A DNA stretch of 64,000 nucleotides from DUQW01 sp050953825. GTDB taxonomy: Bacteria; Bacillota_I; Bacilli_A; Acholeplasmatales; Acholeplasmataceae. Under the pieces are notes generated by a model. It was not told the DNA's origin. It made no database searches and was given only the letters and a program-made list of their open reading frames with translations. The DNA lies in assembly GCA_050953825.1 (NCBI GenBank), contig JBMNNF010000009.1:62001-126000 (forward strand), written 5' to 3'. Position numbers and translations under genes: made by a program. This document shows, one piece after another, positions 1-8,767 of this stretch. Within the stretch, counting starts at the first letter, position 1; the number at the start of each line of letters is the position of its first letter.

Positions 1-2
1 AA

Positions 3-3000
3 GTTACAGTCACCTTTAAAGATAAACCTCTAGATCCAGGAAAATTTAAGGTATCATTAGGTAACGATTTAAATTCAAATGATCCATTATTTAATGTAGA
101 CGAGGGTGCTAAAGTAAATATTACGATTAAGGTACCGGATGGTAAAGAAGTTGATGAATTTAAAGTCGATAATGTCGTCATTGATTTAGCAGGTGCCTCA
201 ACCTACGAATTAACTGTTTCACAAAATCATAAAGTAAGTGTTTCATTTAAGATAAAGCAATATACAGTTAAATTCATGCTTAATGATGGACTATTCGAAC
301 AAGCAATAATAAATCACGGAAAATCAGTTGAAGATCCAGATGCTTATGGTCGTATAGGATTTTATGTGGTTTGGGAACTTAATGGTGAAGAATATGATTT
401 TAGTCAACTAATTACTGAAAATATTGAGTTAATTGGTAGAATAATAGAACCGTTAAATATTAAAGTATTTGGTTCAGAGACTAATCAATATATCTTAAAA
501 TTTAATAAAGATGTCAATTTTAATGTCGATGTTAGTCAAAAATTGAAGTTTTTACAATCACTCTTTGGAGTGGAGTTTGATTTCTCAATAATTAATCTTG
601 ACGCTGTTACTATTAATTATTCTGATCTACAATTAACAATCACTTTTGACAAAGATTTAATTTCTAGTGAAACATTACAACAACTAGAGTATGAATCTGA
701 CGGAAATGGAATTTTTAGAGTACCACTTATCTTGAGAGTCGATCAAATTAAATCTAAAGATTATGACATGATATATAATCGTCCTGTTGAACCTCATATA
801 TTAAGATTAAATGTTCCGTTTGGTGACGGTGGTCCTGATTATACTCAATCAGTTGAAACTAAAGTTTATAACTTACAGCATCCAAATGCTGATGTAGCTA
901 ATGATCCAGTAGTTAGATATGATGTTTCATTTGTCAGTGAAGAAATAGAATTTTCACAAAATATAACAGTTAAACATGGAGATACGATTAATGTACTTCC
1001 AGAACTTGAATATTTTGGTTTTGTTTTAACTGGCTGGCTAGTAAATGGTGAAGAGTTTGACTTTACGACTAAAGTAAGAAGTAAATTGTTACTTCGTGCC
1101 CGTTGGGAAGATAGCCAATCAGTTGTTAAAGTAAACTTCAATACACGTTCACCTCAAAAACTTAATCCAGCATTTTATGAAAATGGAAATTTAGTCATTG
1201 AGCCAAAAGGATTAACATTAGATGGTTATAACCTTGTCGGATGGGAGTTAGACGGTGAAGAGTTTGACTTTAGCGTTCCACTAGTTAAGACAACAGATGA
1301 AATCACACTAGTCGCTAAATGGGAAGCTATTGAGGTTCCAGTATATATAAACTTAAATGGCGGAACTGGCCAAGAAGTAATTTATTATCCTTACGATACC
1401 TACGTGGATGCTGCGCATATCTTAAGGGATATGGAAATTCCTAAAAAAGAAGGTTTCGTTTTTGGTGGCTTTGAAGGTTTAATCGCACTTTTAAATGGCG
1501 ATTTGATATTACATGAACCAATTACTTTAAATGTTCATTGGCTGCCAATTGATGATATTTTAACATTCCATGTATATGATGAACTCACAATTGAAATTCC
1601 AATTTCTCGAGATTTCATTTTCTTAGAGCTTATTTTCCCATTTGTATTGGAAAGTGTAGAGAATATGTTTGGCAATGAAATGCCACAAAGAGAAGGGTAT
1701 GTTTATGATGGAGTTTATGCAACTTCTGATTATGATTTACCAGTTACAGCTGAAAAGGGTTTAAATTCAGTCAGTTTAGATTATTATTTAAAATGGAGAA
1801 AAATTGAGCAAGATGAAACTGATTTAGTTACCATCACTATTGAGAGCAATTGTGAAACACTAATCGACCCAATTGCTGTAGCAAAGGGAACAATATTTCA
1901 AGATGCATTGGGAGTTACTGAGGATAAGATTCATCAAATAGAAAATGAGAATCGAAGGTTCTACGGCTGGTATTTAGATGAAGCACTGAAATATCCACTT
2001 CAATATAATATGGTTGTTCAAGAAGATATCACTATCTATGTTGAATGGTTGTTACGCAATCAGCCACCTCAGGAGGATCCTGAAGCTCCTAAAGAATATG
2101 TATGGATTTCATTTAAGACCGACTCTCCAACAGAAATTGATCCACTTAAAGTTGAGAAGGGAACTTTACTCTATCCTGTTTTACGAAGTTTACCGCCTTT
2201 GAATTTACCTGGATATCAATTTGCTGGATGGTATAATCAAAACTTAACATTCCAATTGGATAGTCCTCAATTTGCTTATCTTGAAGTTTTACAGGATGTG
2301 ACCGTTTATGCTAAATGGGTCAAACTCAACAAAATAACTTACTATTTAGGAGAAGAAGTCTACGGTTTCGAGTATGTTTATGATGTGGATAGGCCACTTA
2401 AAGATTTGCAATCAATGCGTTCATTATCTTTTGAATATGAAATTTATTTAGACAGCGAGTTAACTGAAAAATTAAATGATTCTCCACAATATGAATCTAA
2501 AGTAGTAAGGGATCTTAATCTCTATTTAAAACCAAAGACAAATAATTATGCTAATATCACCATCTTTATTGATGATGTCTTTACTATTACGATTGATTCA
2601 GTTTACAAGTTTTCTGAATATAACTTCCTTGTTGATTTTGGCGAAGCTATCCTACGTAATAATAAAAAATCAGTTGGTTTCTATCTTGATGAAGCGCATA
2701 CAATTCCATTAAATGAGAATGACCCATCTGATTATATCGTTGATGGTAACCTCTTTATTTACACAAAATTTATTGATGTATGTTATGTAACGATTGATAT
2801 GGGGGTGCCATTAGGAGATCATGCTCCAGCATTATTTGTTTTTGAAAAAGGGGAACCATTTGAAAATATTTATGAGGAACTTGAAGAATACATATTTAGA
2901 CCATATTACAATGTTGAAGGTCTTTATCTTGATTCAGAGTTTACCCAACCAATTTCTAATCTTGACGGAACATTATTTAATGAAAATCTAAGATTATATG

Positions 3001-6000
3001 TCAAATGGGAAACTATTGAAATAACGATTGATAGTAATGACAAACTTCCAACTTATCAGATTAGAATAGCAAACATTCGTGATTTTCAGTTTTGGCACTA
3101 CCAATATGAATTAAGAGGTACCTATTTAGATTCGGATTATACTTTATGGTTTAATCGAAATCGAGATGAACTAGTTAGTGGTCAAACCTTGTATTTGGAA
3201 ATATATAAAGTATATTGGGTTAAAATCATATTTGAATACTGGGATGATGATAGAAAATTCTATGATGGAATACCACTAATAGAACAAGACTTTTGGTGGG
3301 ATTGGGAAGAAAATAGAATGATTGTTGGCTGGAAATTAAATGGTACCGAAATTGATATGTTTGCACCGTTCCATAGCGATGCCGAGGAAAACGAATTAAC
3401 TCCAATATGGGGTCCAAAGGAAATGGTCTCTCTTTATTTTAAAATTAACGGTGAAATAGATCACAATTTAACTCGTCAAGTTTTAAAAAATCATAGATTT
3501 ACATATAATCCTTATCCAATACCACAAGCACCAGAGAAAGACCAATACATATTCTTATATTGGACCGATGAAGATGGAAACGCATTTAATCAAAACACCT
3601 TTATTACTAAAGAGATGACATTAACTCCGTTTTATGAACCATTCTCTTATGTAACTGTAACATTCGATACTGATGTTGAAGGTATGGAAATAGAACCAAT
3701 AGAAGTGCTTAAATATTCAAACATTGACAATTTATTACCAATAATTACAAAAGAGGGATATTGGCTTTGGGGTTGGTTGAAGCCAAATGGGGTGCTATAT
3801 AGAAATGAACAAATTCTAGAAGATATTACTTTATCTGCTCATTGGATACCATGTGAAACAGTTAAGGCAACCGTTGACATTGGATTTGACCGTGAACCAA
3901 TTATTTTACATTTACCGAAAGAGCAACATGTAAATGAACACGAATTGTATCAATATCTCGGTAACATTAGTTATCCTGATTACGAACTTTTAGGCTTTAC
4001 GGTTAATGATGTACAAAGGTATAGTTTCTATCCAACAACTGATGTAGCAATCAAATTAATTTGGAGCGTTACTGGACCAGTGACGATAACATTCCAGGTG
4101 GATGGTCAATACTTTGGTGAACGAACATATGATCACGACAAAGTATTTTATGGATATGGGGAACCAGAAAAAGAAAATCATGTATTTCTCTATTGGACAT
4201 TAGATGGAGTTGAGTTTCCACATGGCTCTATGATTACCGATAACATTACTTTGGAAGCTTTCTTTGTGCCACATACTTATGTTGAAGTAACATTTATTAC
4301 TAACATTCCTAACCTTGAATTACCTCCATTATCAGTTCTTAGTTATTCTTATATTAATGAACCATATTGGCTCACTAAAGAAGGAAATAGGTTTAAACGC
4401 TGGGAATTAGACGGCGAAGCCTTTGATTTTAATAGTAGAATCACAGATAGCATTACCTTAAGTGCAGTTTGGGAACCATGGACGACTTATGAACTTGTGA
4501 TTAATATTGGTCATGAAATTGATCCAATTATCCTATATATTCCAAGTGGAGGATGGATTACTGCTAATTTTATTAAAAATAATTTTGGTATTGATTTTGA
4601 AAATATGATCGAAGATCATGATTATATGGGCTTACAAACGGAAGATGGTAATTGGTTTTATGATAATATGATAATGAACTCTGATGTCACTTTCAATGTT
4701 ATTTGGCAAGACAATCGACCATTTACAGCAACGTTTAATATTGACGGTGAATACTGGTACGAACTAGAATATACTTATGACAAAGTATTCCATGGATTAA
4801 CGGCACCAGAAAAAGATAACTATATTTTTGTGTATTGGACATTAGATGGAGTTGAGTTTCCGATTGGTTCAACCATTACAGGAAATATCACTTTAGAAGC
4901 TTACTATGTTCTCCGTGAATATGCTACTTTGTCTTTTAACACAAATGTTGAAGGTTTGGTAATTGATGATGTAATAACTATCAAACATCTCCCATATCGT
5001 GATGGCTTACCGTTAATAACTAAACAAAATCACGTATTTGTCGGTTGGTTTTTAGACGGTAAAGAGTTTATTGTACACGAAACTATTGTAACTGGCGATA
5101 TGACTCTTGAAGCTGTTTGGGAGTCAGCCGAAACAATAACAGTAACCATCGATCCAGGCTACAGTTTAGAACCGCGGTATTTATACATTCCGAAACAATG
5201 GGGTGTTTTCATGCATGCTCAGAATATTAAAAAGTATTATGGTGCCGTTCCAGATATGGGACCATATGCTCATTTTGAGTATTTTGAATTAGATGGTGTA
5301 CAAATTTATGAGTTTGAACTTATTGATGATATCTACCTAACAATAAAATGGTTTAGTCATCATACAGATATTTTTATTAATTTTTATGATGATGAAAATA
5401 ATTACCTTGCTTCCCATTATATGAATAGAATATCCGTAATAACGAGTTTCCCATTTGTTGAGCCGAAGGGCGATAGGGTATTTGCATACTGGTTACTTGA
5501 CGGTGAAAGATTTAATGAATCGACCGTGGTAACTCATAACATTGATTTAATTGCTCATTATGTTACAAGAGAAACATTATATATTTCATTTAATACTGGT
5601 ATTGAAGGAGTTACAATTGATCCAGTTGAAACTTACAAATATGCCGATTTAAGATATTTTGTAATTCCACATTTAAACCAAGAAGGACAAAGATTCTTAT
5701 ATTGGGCATTAGATGGAGTTCCATTTGACTTTGGAAAGACTAGAGTTATGGAAAGTATGACCTTAGAACCAGTTTGGGAAGAATATCCAACATACGCTCT
5801 TACATTCAATTTCCCTGGCGTCGATCTTGCACCAGTTACCTTACATCTAGAACAAAATTTAATTATTGATTTTCTCGATTTCTTTACTCAAAAATATTGT
5901 CTTGCTAACGCTAATCATTATCTTATCACCAATGAAAATTATCGAATTGATCATTTCGAATATGATGGAGAAACCATCAATAATTTTGAATTGGTAGGAA

Positions 6001-6683
6001 ATGCTACTATTGATATCATTGTTAATGACTATAGTCCAATTACGGTTAGATATTTTGTCGGTGAAGAATTGGTACATAGCGAGATGAAACGTAAGAATTG
6101 GCGTTTTTATACCAACATATATGATGAATATGTATCAAGTCATTGCCCAGAAGGAAATACGTTTGCTTATTGGAAATTAAACGGTGATGAATATCCATAT
6201 GGTACTTTGATGTTAACAGATATGGATTTATATGCCCATTTTGTACCTATTGAATATAAGACAGTAACATTTGAATCTGGATTTGACGATATTAATATAG
6301 ACCCTCAAGAAGTTATAATCTATGGTTATCCCAATTATATTCCGGCAATATCTAAAGAAGGACATAGATTCTTATATTGGACCATTGATGGTGAGAGAAT
6401 TCAGTCATATCAAATTAGAGAAGATATCACCCTGGTTGCTGTTTGGGAACCAGCTGAAACTCATACTGTTACTATTGATGCAGGAGAAGGATTTGATCTA
6501 ATATCAATCTATGTTGCTGATGGAGATTTTTTACATAATAATATGATCTTGCGCCATTACAATTTTAATTTCGAAAAATCAGGTTACCGGATTGAAGGCT
6601 TGATGGATGTAGATTCAAATTTATTTGAGGCCGATTATATCTATAATAATTTCATCTTATACGTATATTGGGTTGAAGAATAA
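3..6683 (+). CDS. Giant InlB B-repeat (Listeria-Bacteroides repeat) surface protein, 5' end outside window
   Basis: The reading frame is open from base 3, so the Met at 276 is internal and the gene enters from the left; at least 2226 residues are present. The protein is a chain of beta-rich repeats of the InlB B-repeat/Flg_new type: each ends in a GW- or YW-containing strand, then an 'LDGxxFDF' strand and an 'ITxxITLxAxW' strand. Such repeats occur in secreted adhesins and surface proteins of Firmicutes and mollicute relatives. The C-terminus ends in YVYWVEE with no LPXTG motif, membrane segment or charged tail, so anchoring, if any, must lie in the unseen N-terminus. The last 1090 residues form a higher-order tandem array (see the repeat entry). 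A hairpin terminator follows. Role in adhesion is inferred from the family only. Confidence 0.85.
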   Translation, partial: VTVTFKDKPLDPGKFKVSLGNDLNSNDPLFNVDEGAKVNITIKVPDGKEVDEFKVDNVVIDLAGASTYELTVSQNHKVSVSFKIKQYTVKFMLNDGLFEQAIINHGKSVEDPDAYGRIGFYVVWELNGEEYDFSQLITENIELIGRIIEPLNIKVFGSETNQYILKFNKDVNFNVDVSQKLKFLQSLFGVEFDFSIINLDAVTINYSDLQLTITFDKDLISSETLQQLEYESDGNGIFRVPLILRVDQIKSKDYDMIYNRPVEPHILRLNVPFGDGGPDYTQSVETKVYNLQHPNADVANDPVVRYDVSFVSEEIEFSQNITVKHGDTINVLPELEYFGFVLTGWLVNGEEFDFTTKVRSKLLLRARWEDSQSVVKVNFNTRSPQKLNPAFYENGNLVIEPKGLTLDGYNLVGWELDGEEFDFSVPLVKTTDEITLVAKWEAIEVPVYINLNGGTGQEVIYYPYDTYVDAAHILRDMEIPKKEGFVFGGFEGLIALLNGDLILHEPITLNVHWLPIDDILTFHVYDELTIEIPISRDFIFLELIFPFVLESVENMFGNEMPQREGYVYDGVYATSDYDLPVTAEKGLNSVSLDYYLKWRKIEQDETDLVTITIESNCETLIDPIAVAKGTIFQDALGVTEDKIHQIENENRRFYGWYLDEALKYPLQYNMVVQEDITIYVEWLLRNQPPQEDPEAPKEYVWISFKTDSPTEIDPLKVEKGTLLYPVLRSLPPLNLPGYQFAGWYNQNLTFQLDSPQFAYLEVLQDVTVYAKWVKLNKITYYLGEEVYGFEYVYDVDRPLKDLQSMRSLSFEYEIYLDSELTEKLNDSPQYESKVVRDLNLYLKPKTNNYANITIFIDDVFTITIDSVYKFSEYNFLVDFGEAILRNNKKSVGFYLDEAHTIPLNENDPSDYIVDGNLFIYTKFIDVCYVTIDMGVPLGDHAPALFVFEKGEPFENIYEELEEYIFRPYYNVEGLYLDSEFTQPISNLDGTLFNENLRLYVKWETIEITIDSNDKLPTYQIRIANIRDFQFWHYQYELRGTYLDSDYTLWFNRNRDELVSGQTLYLEIYKVYWVKIIFEYWDDDRKFYDGIPLIEQDFWWDWEENRMIVGWKLNGTEIDMFAPFHSDAEENELTPIWGPKEMVSLYFKINGEIDHNLTRQVLKNHRFTYNPYPIPQAPEKDQYIFLYWTDEDGNAFNQNTFITKEMTLTPFYEPFSYVTVTFDTDVEGMEIEPIEVLKYSNIDNLLPIITKEGYWLWGWLKPNGVLYRNEQILEDITLSAHWIPCETVKATVDIGFDREPIILHLPKEQHVNEHELYQYLGNISYPDYELLGFTVNDVQRYSFYPTTDVAIKLIWSVTGPVTITFQVDGQYFGERTYDHDKVFYGYGEPEKENHVFLYWTLDGVEFPHGSMITDNITLEAFFVPHTYVEVTFITNIPNLELPPLSVLSYSYINEPYWLTKEGNRFKRWELDGEAFDFNSRITDSITLSAVWEPWTTYELVINIGHEIDPIILYIPSGGWITANFIKNNFGIDFENMIEDHDYMGLQTEDGNWFYDNMIMNSDVTFNVIWQDNRPFTATFNIDGEYWYELEYTYDKVFHGLTAPEKDNYIFVYWTLDGVEFPIGSTITGNITLEAYYVLREYATLSFNTNVEGLVIDDVITIKHLPYRDGLPLITKQNHVFVGWFLDGKEFIVHETIVTGDMTLEAVWESAETITVTIDPGYSLEPRYLYIPKQWGVFMHAQNIKKYYGAVPDMGPYAHFEYFELDGVQIYEFELIDDIYLTIKWFSHHTDIFINFYDDENNYLASHYMNRISVITSFPFVEPKGDRVFAYWLLDGERFNESTVVTHNIDLIAHYVTRETLYISFNTGIEGVTIDPVETYKYADLRYFVIPHLNQEGQRFLYWALDGVPFDFGKTRVMESMTLEPVWEEYPTYALTFNFPGVDLAPVTLHLEQNLIIDFLDFFTQKYCLANANHYLITNENYRIDHFEYDGETINNFELVGNATIDIIVNDYSPITVRYFVGEELVHSEMKRKNWRFYTNIYDEYVSSHCPEGNTFAYWKLNGDEYPYGTLMLTDMDLYAHFVPIEYKTVTFESGFDDINIDPQEVIIYGYPNYIPAISKEGHRFLYWTIDGERIQSYQIREDITLVAVWEPAETHTVTIDAGEGFDLISIYVADGDFLHNNMILRHYNFNFEKSGYRIEGLMDVDSNLFEADYIYNNFILYVYWVEE
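3420..6680 (+). repeat. Five tandem three-domain supermodules within the giant surface protein
   Basis: The C-terminal half is five consecutive units of about 214-224 residues starting near 3420, 4074, 4722, 5364 and 6036. Each unit has the same order: (A) a strand with 'xVDGxYxxE', then 'PEKDNYIFxYW' and 'LDGVEFP'; (B) a strand like 'VTFxTNVEGL', then 'ITKEGxRFxxW' and 'LDGExFDF', ending 'VWEP'; (C) an acidic domain beginning 'TVTIDxGxxxxPIxLYIP' and ending in an 'IxW' strand. Units 2 and 3 are the most alike. The repeats are diverged at the DNA level, so this is old duplication rather than a recent phase-variable tract. Confidence 0.75.
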
Positions 6684-6700
6684 GCATAAATTTTAACTAT

Positions 6701-6737
6701 AAAGAAGGCGTTTTATCATCGAAACGCCTTCTTTTCT
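6701..6737 (+). terminator. Rho-independent terminator of the giant surface protein gene
   Basis: A 12-bp inverted repeat (6702-6713 with 6722-6733, core GAAGGCGTTT/AAACGCCTTC) with a short AT loop is followed by a T-rich run. It begins about 20 bases after the stop codon. Confidence 0.85.
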
Positions 6738-6937
6738 TAAATGAGTATATTCTTTATGGATCTTAATAAGTATAAGAAATTATAGATTATAGATTTGAAT
6801 CATTTAGAAATCTAAAATTTAGTGTGAATATTAAATAATTATACAATATAAGTCGCAACACTTAAATTAAAAGTGATTTCATTTATATTTATCCCTTATA
6901 GAAAAAATGGTAAAATAAAGTAGAGGTAGAAATTAAC

Positions 6938-7753
6938 ATGAAAATTAGTGATTTTGAAAATATTAGAAAAAAGAAATTCCCTATATATATAACTTTTTTA
7001 TCGTTGTCTATGTTAATGATATTAACAGCAATAGTTATTTTAATCTTTTTAAATTTAAATTTGTTATGGTGGCAATTTCTAATAATTGCGGTAATAGCCA
7101 TTGTTATAATTTTTATGTTAATTATAGTTGCTGATCAGGTGGAAAAAAGATATTTAAAGAAGTATAATCCGCTTTTTTATAATGAGTTTGTAGTACCAAT
7201 TATTAAAAATATTTTTCAAGAAAGTCTTATTGAAAAAGAAGAAATTTTAGATTTATCAAATATCAAACTTATTGGTAAATCACATAAATATAAAGTGTTA
7301 AATCAAATACATACTGCTAATTATTCAATTTATGAAATATCGATGTTACAAGATTTTAGATTTCGGGGATTTGTTATTAAGAAGGAATTAAAAGATTTTC
7401 ATGATTCATTGATTATGACCAATTATAATTACTATTTTAAACCTAAAATTAACGAGTATAAAATAGTAACAGGCATCAACAATTTTGACAACAAATATTT
7501 ATTATATTCATCAAATCCTAATTATTTGATGAAAGAAGAATTAGCTTTAGCATTATTTAAGCGATTATCCAATTTTAAAAATATTGGGTTAACAATCGAA
7601 AATAATCAAGTTTATTTTGTGTTAGGAGTATTTGCACAAGAAGTTAATTTAGGTTTATCAATTACTGAAGAAATGAATGATGATTATTTAAAAAAGATTC
7701 GTGAATTTATTCAAAAATTGAAATCAATTGCCGAATTTAATCCCAATATCTAG
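6938..7753 (+). CDS. Two-TM membrane protein with DUF3137-like cytoplasmic domain
   Basis: A 271-residue protein. Two adjacent hydrophobic segments (about residues 16-38 and 45-66) form a hairpin, followed by a soluble domain of about 200 residues. The C-terminal part, with 'NNFDNKYLLYSSNPNYL', then 'ALFKRL' and 'IGLTIENNQVYFVLG', resembles the pattern of DUF3137 proteins (a displaced substrate segment, 'LT..l.erL', 'i.lsf.dn.ly.ai'), but this match is from memory and may be superficial. No catalytic motif is visible. The ATG at 6938 is preceded by AGAGGT. The gene stands alone between the upstream terminator and the riboswitch that begins about 60 bases downstream. Function unknown. Confidence 0.6.
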   Translation: MKISDFENIRKKKFPIYITFLSLSMLMILTAIVILIFLNLNLLWWQFLIIAVIAIVIIFMLIIVADQVEKRYLKKYNPLFYNEFVVPIIKNIFQESLIEKEEILDLSNIKLIGKSHKYKVLNQIHTANYSIYEISMLQDFRFRGFVIKKELKDFHDSLIMTNYNYYFKPKINEYKIVTGINNFDNKYLLYSSNPNYLMKEELALALFKRLSNFKNIGLTIENNQVYFVLGVFAQEVNLGLSITEEMNDDYLKKIREFIQKLKSIAEFNPNI

Positions 7754-7771
7754 TATCTTTAACAACTTTGT

Positions 7772-7799
7772 TTGACTAATCGGAAATAAGTGTTAAAAT
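7772..7799 (+). promoter_or_regulatory. Promoter of the FMN riboswitch-ribU transcript
   Basis: TTGACT at 7772-7777 and TAAAAT at 7794-7799 are separated by 16 bp. A TG one base upstream of the -10 makes it an extended -10 promoter. Predicted start is near 7806, just before the aptamer. Confidence 0.7.
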
Positions 7800-7815
7800 A
7801 TATATGAAATATAAA

Positions 7816-7928
7816 TTCTCAGGGCGGAGTGAAAGTCTCCACCGGTGGTAATAGTCCACGAGCCATTTATGGTTGAACTAGTGTAATTCTAGTACCGACA
7901 GTTAGAGTCTGGATGAAAGAGAACATAG
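7816..7928 (+). promoter_or_regulatory. FMN riboswitch (RFN element)
   Basis: The leader carries the conserved RFN blocks in order: AGGGCGGAGTGAAAGTCTCC, then ACCGGTGGTAATAGTCCACG, then a variable hairpin arm, then CCGACAGTTAGAGTCTGG and ATGAAAGAGAAC. The order and spacing match the FMN aptamer consensus. It lies immediately upstream of a riboflavin transporter gene, with a terminator hairpin in between, so FMN binding should switch off ribU by transcription termination. Confidence 0.95.
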
Positions 7929-7946
7929 ATTTTTTATGTTTTTTAT

Positions 7947-7974
7947 ATGCCACCTGAGACGGTGGCATTTTTAT
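7947..7974 (+). terminator. Riboswitch-controlled terminator (expression platform)
   Basis: ATGCCACC (7947-7954), loop TGAGAC, GGTGGCAT (7961-7968), then a T-rich tract. It sits between the FMN aptamer and the ribU start, the usual off-switch position. Confidence 0.85.
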
Positions 7975-7993
7975 ATTTCTAGGAGGTTAAAAA

Positions 7994-8662
7994 ATGGCAA
8001 CGAATAATAAACTGTTAAAACCAATTTTCGCGGCTATAATAGCGGCACTAGCAATCATAGTCGGCTACATTGAAATTGTTTGGCCTGGTGCACCTCATTT
8101 AAAATTAGATTTTAGTGAGGTTGTGATACTAGTTTCACTGATCATAGTGGGATTTAACTACACTTTAGCGGTGATTGTAATAAGATCGGTTGTGAGATGG
8201 TTGATTTCTGGTCACTCAACTAATATTCCATATCCCTTTTTTGGAGAGAGTATAGCGATAGTGGCATCACTCGTGATGGTGTTAATTTATATGTTATTTA
8301 TAAAAGTTATTAAACCGAAAAAAGACAGTAATATCAATGAAGATTTACCATCGACCAAAAAGAAAGAAGTTGCAAAAATCGTTGGTAAAGAAATAGCGAT
8401 GATAGTTATCGTGACCGTCTTAATGGCGATATTTATGGTAGGGATTAATTTTGTCTTAGTAACTCCTGCATATTTATCAGCTGGTGAGTATCCTTTGTTT
8501 TTTCAATTTTTAAATTCAGGTAATTTTGATGGTGGGTTATTAGAGTACACAAGTTTAATTGTTGCGATGTACTTACCGTTTAATTTAGTTAAATTTGCTT
8601 TATGCTTAACCATTTTTACTTTAATTAAAAAACCACTACAAATGGCTATCACTATTGAATAA
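7994..8662 (+). CDS. ribU: Riboflavin ECF transporter, substrate-binding S component
   Basis: A 222-residue integral membrane protein with about six hydrophobic segments. The N-terminal half has the RibU-type layout: a first helix ending 'VWPGAPHLKLDFSEVVIL', then a segment leading to 'IPYPFFGES'. RibU is the S component of an energy-coupling factor transporter and works with shared EcfA/EcfA'/EcfT, which are not in this window. The FMN riboswitch directly upstream confirms the substrate class. The ATG at 7994 follows AGGAGG with ideal spacing. A charged insert (about residues 110-130, rich in Lys/Asp/Glu) between membrane segments is longer than in the shortest family members. The transporter implies that this cell imports riboflavin. 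Confidence 0.92.
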   Translation: MATNNKLLKPIFAAIIAALAIIVGYIEIVWPGAPHLKLDFSEVVILVSLIIVGFNYTLAVIVIRSVVRWLISGHSTNIPYPFFGESIAIVASLVMVLIYMLFIKVIKPKKDSNINEDLPSTKKKEVAKIVGKEIAMIVIVTVLMAIFMVGINFVLVTPAYLSAGEYPLFFQFLNSGNFDGGLLEYTSLIVAMYLPFNLVKFALCLTIFTLIKKPLQMAITIE

Positions 8663-8688
8663 GATAAAATATAATGTTATTTTGTGTT

Positions 8689-8722
8689 ATCACTTTATTA
8701 AAGTGATGGGATTTAGTATAAT
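8689..8722 (+). promoter_or_regulatory. Enolase promoter region with an inverted repeat
   Basis: A TATAAT box lies at 8717-8722. Just upstream is a perfect 8-bp inverted repeat, ATCACTTT (8689-8696) and AAAGTGAT (8700-8707), separated by three bases and covering the expected -35 position, where no good -35 hexamer is visible. No T-run follows it, so it is more likely an operator than the ribU terminator, although terminator remnant cannot be excluded. Confidence 0.5.
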
Positions 8723-8767
8723 ATTTACGTAATTTTAATTTGAATTAAAATAAAGGAGGAATAAATT

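Noticed and set aside
866..1141. Minus-strand frame inside the giant surface protein gene (and similar antisense frames throughout)
   Set aside because: Low-complexity shadow of a strong plus-strand gene; no ribosome site or family pattern.
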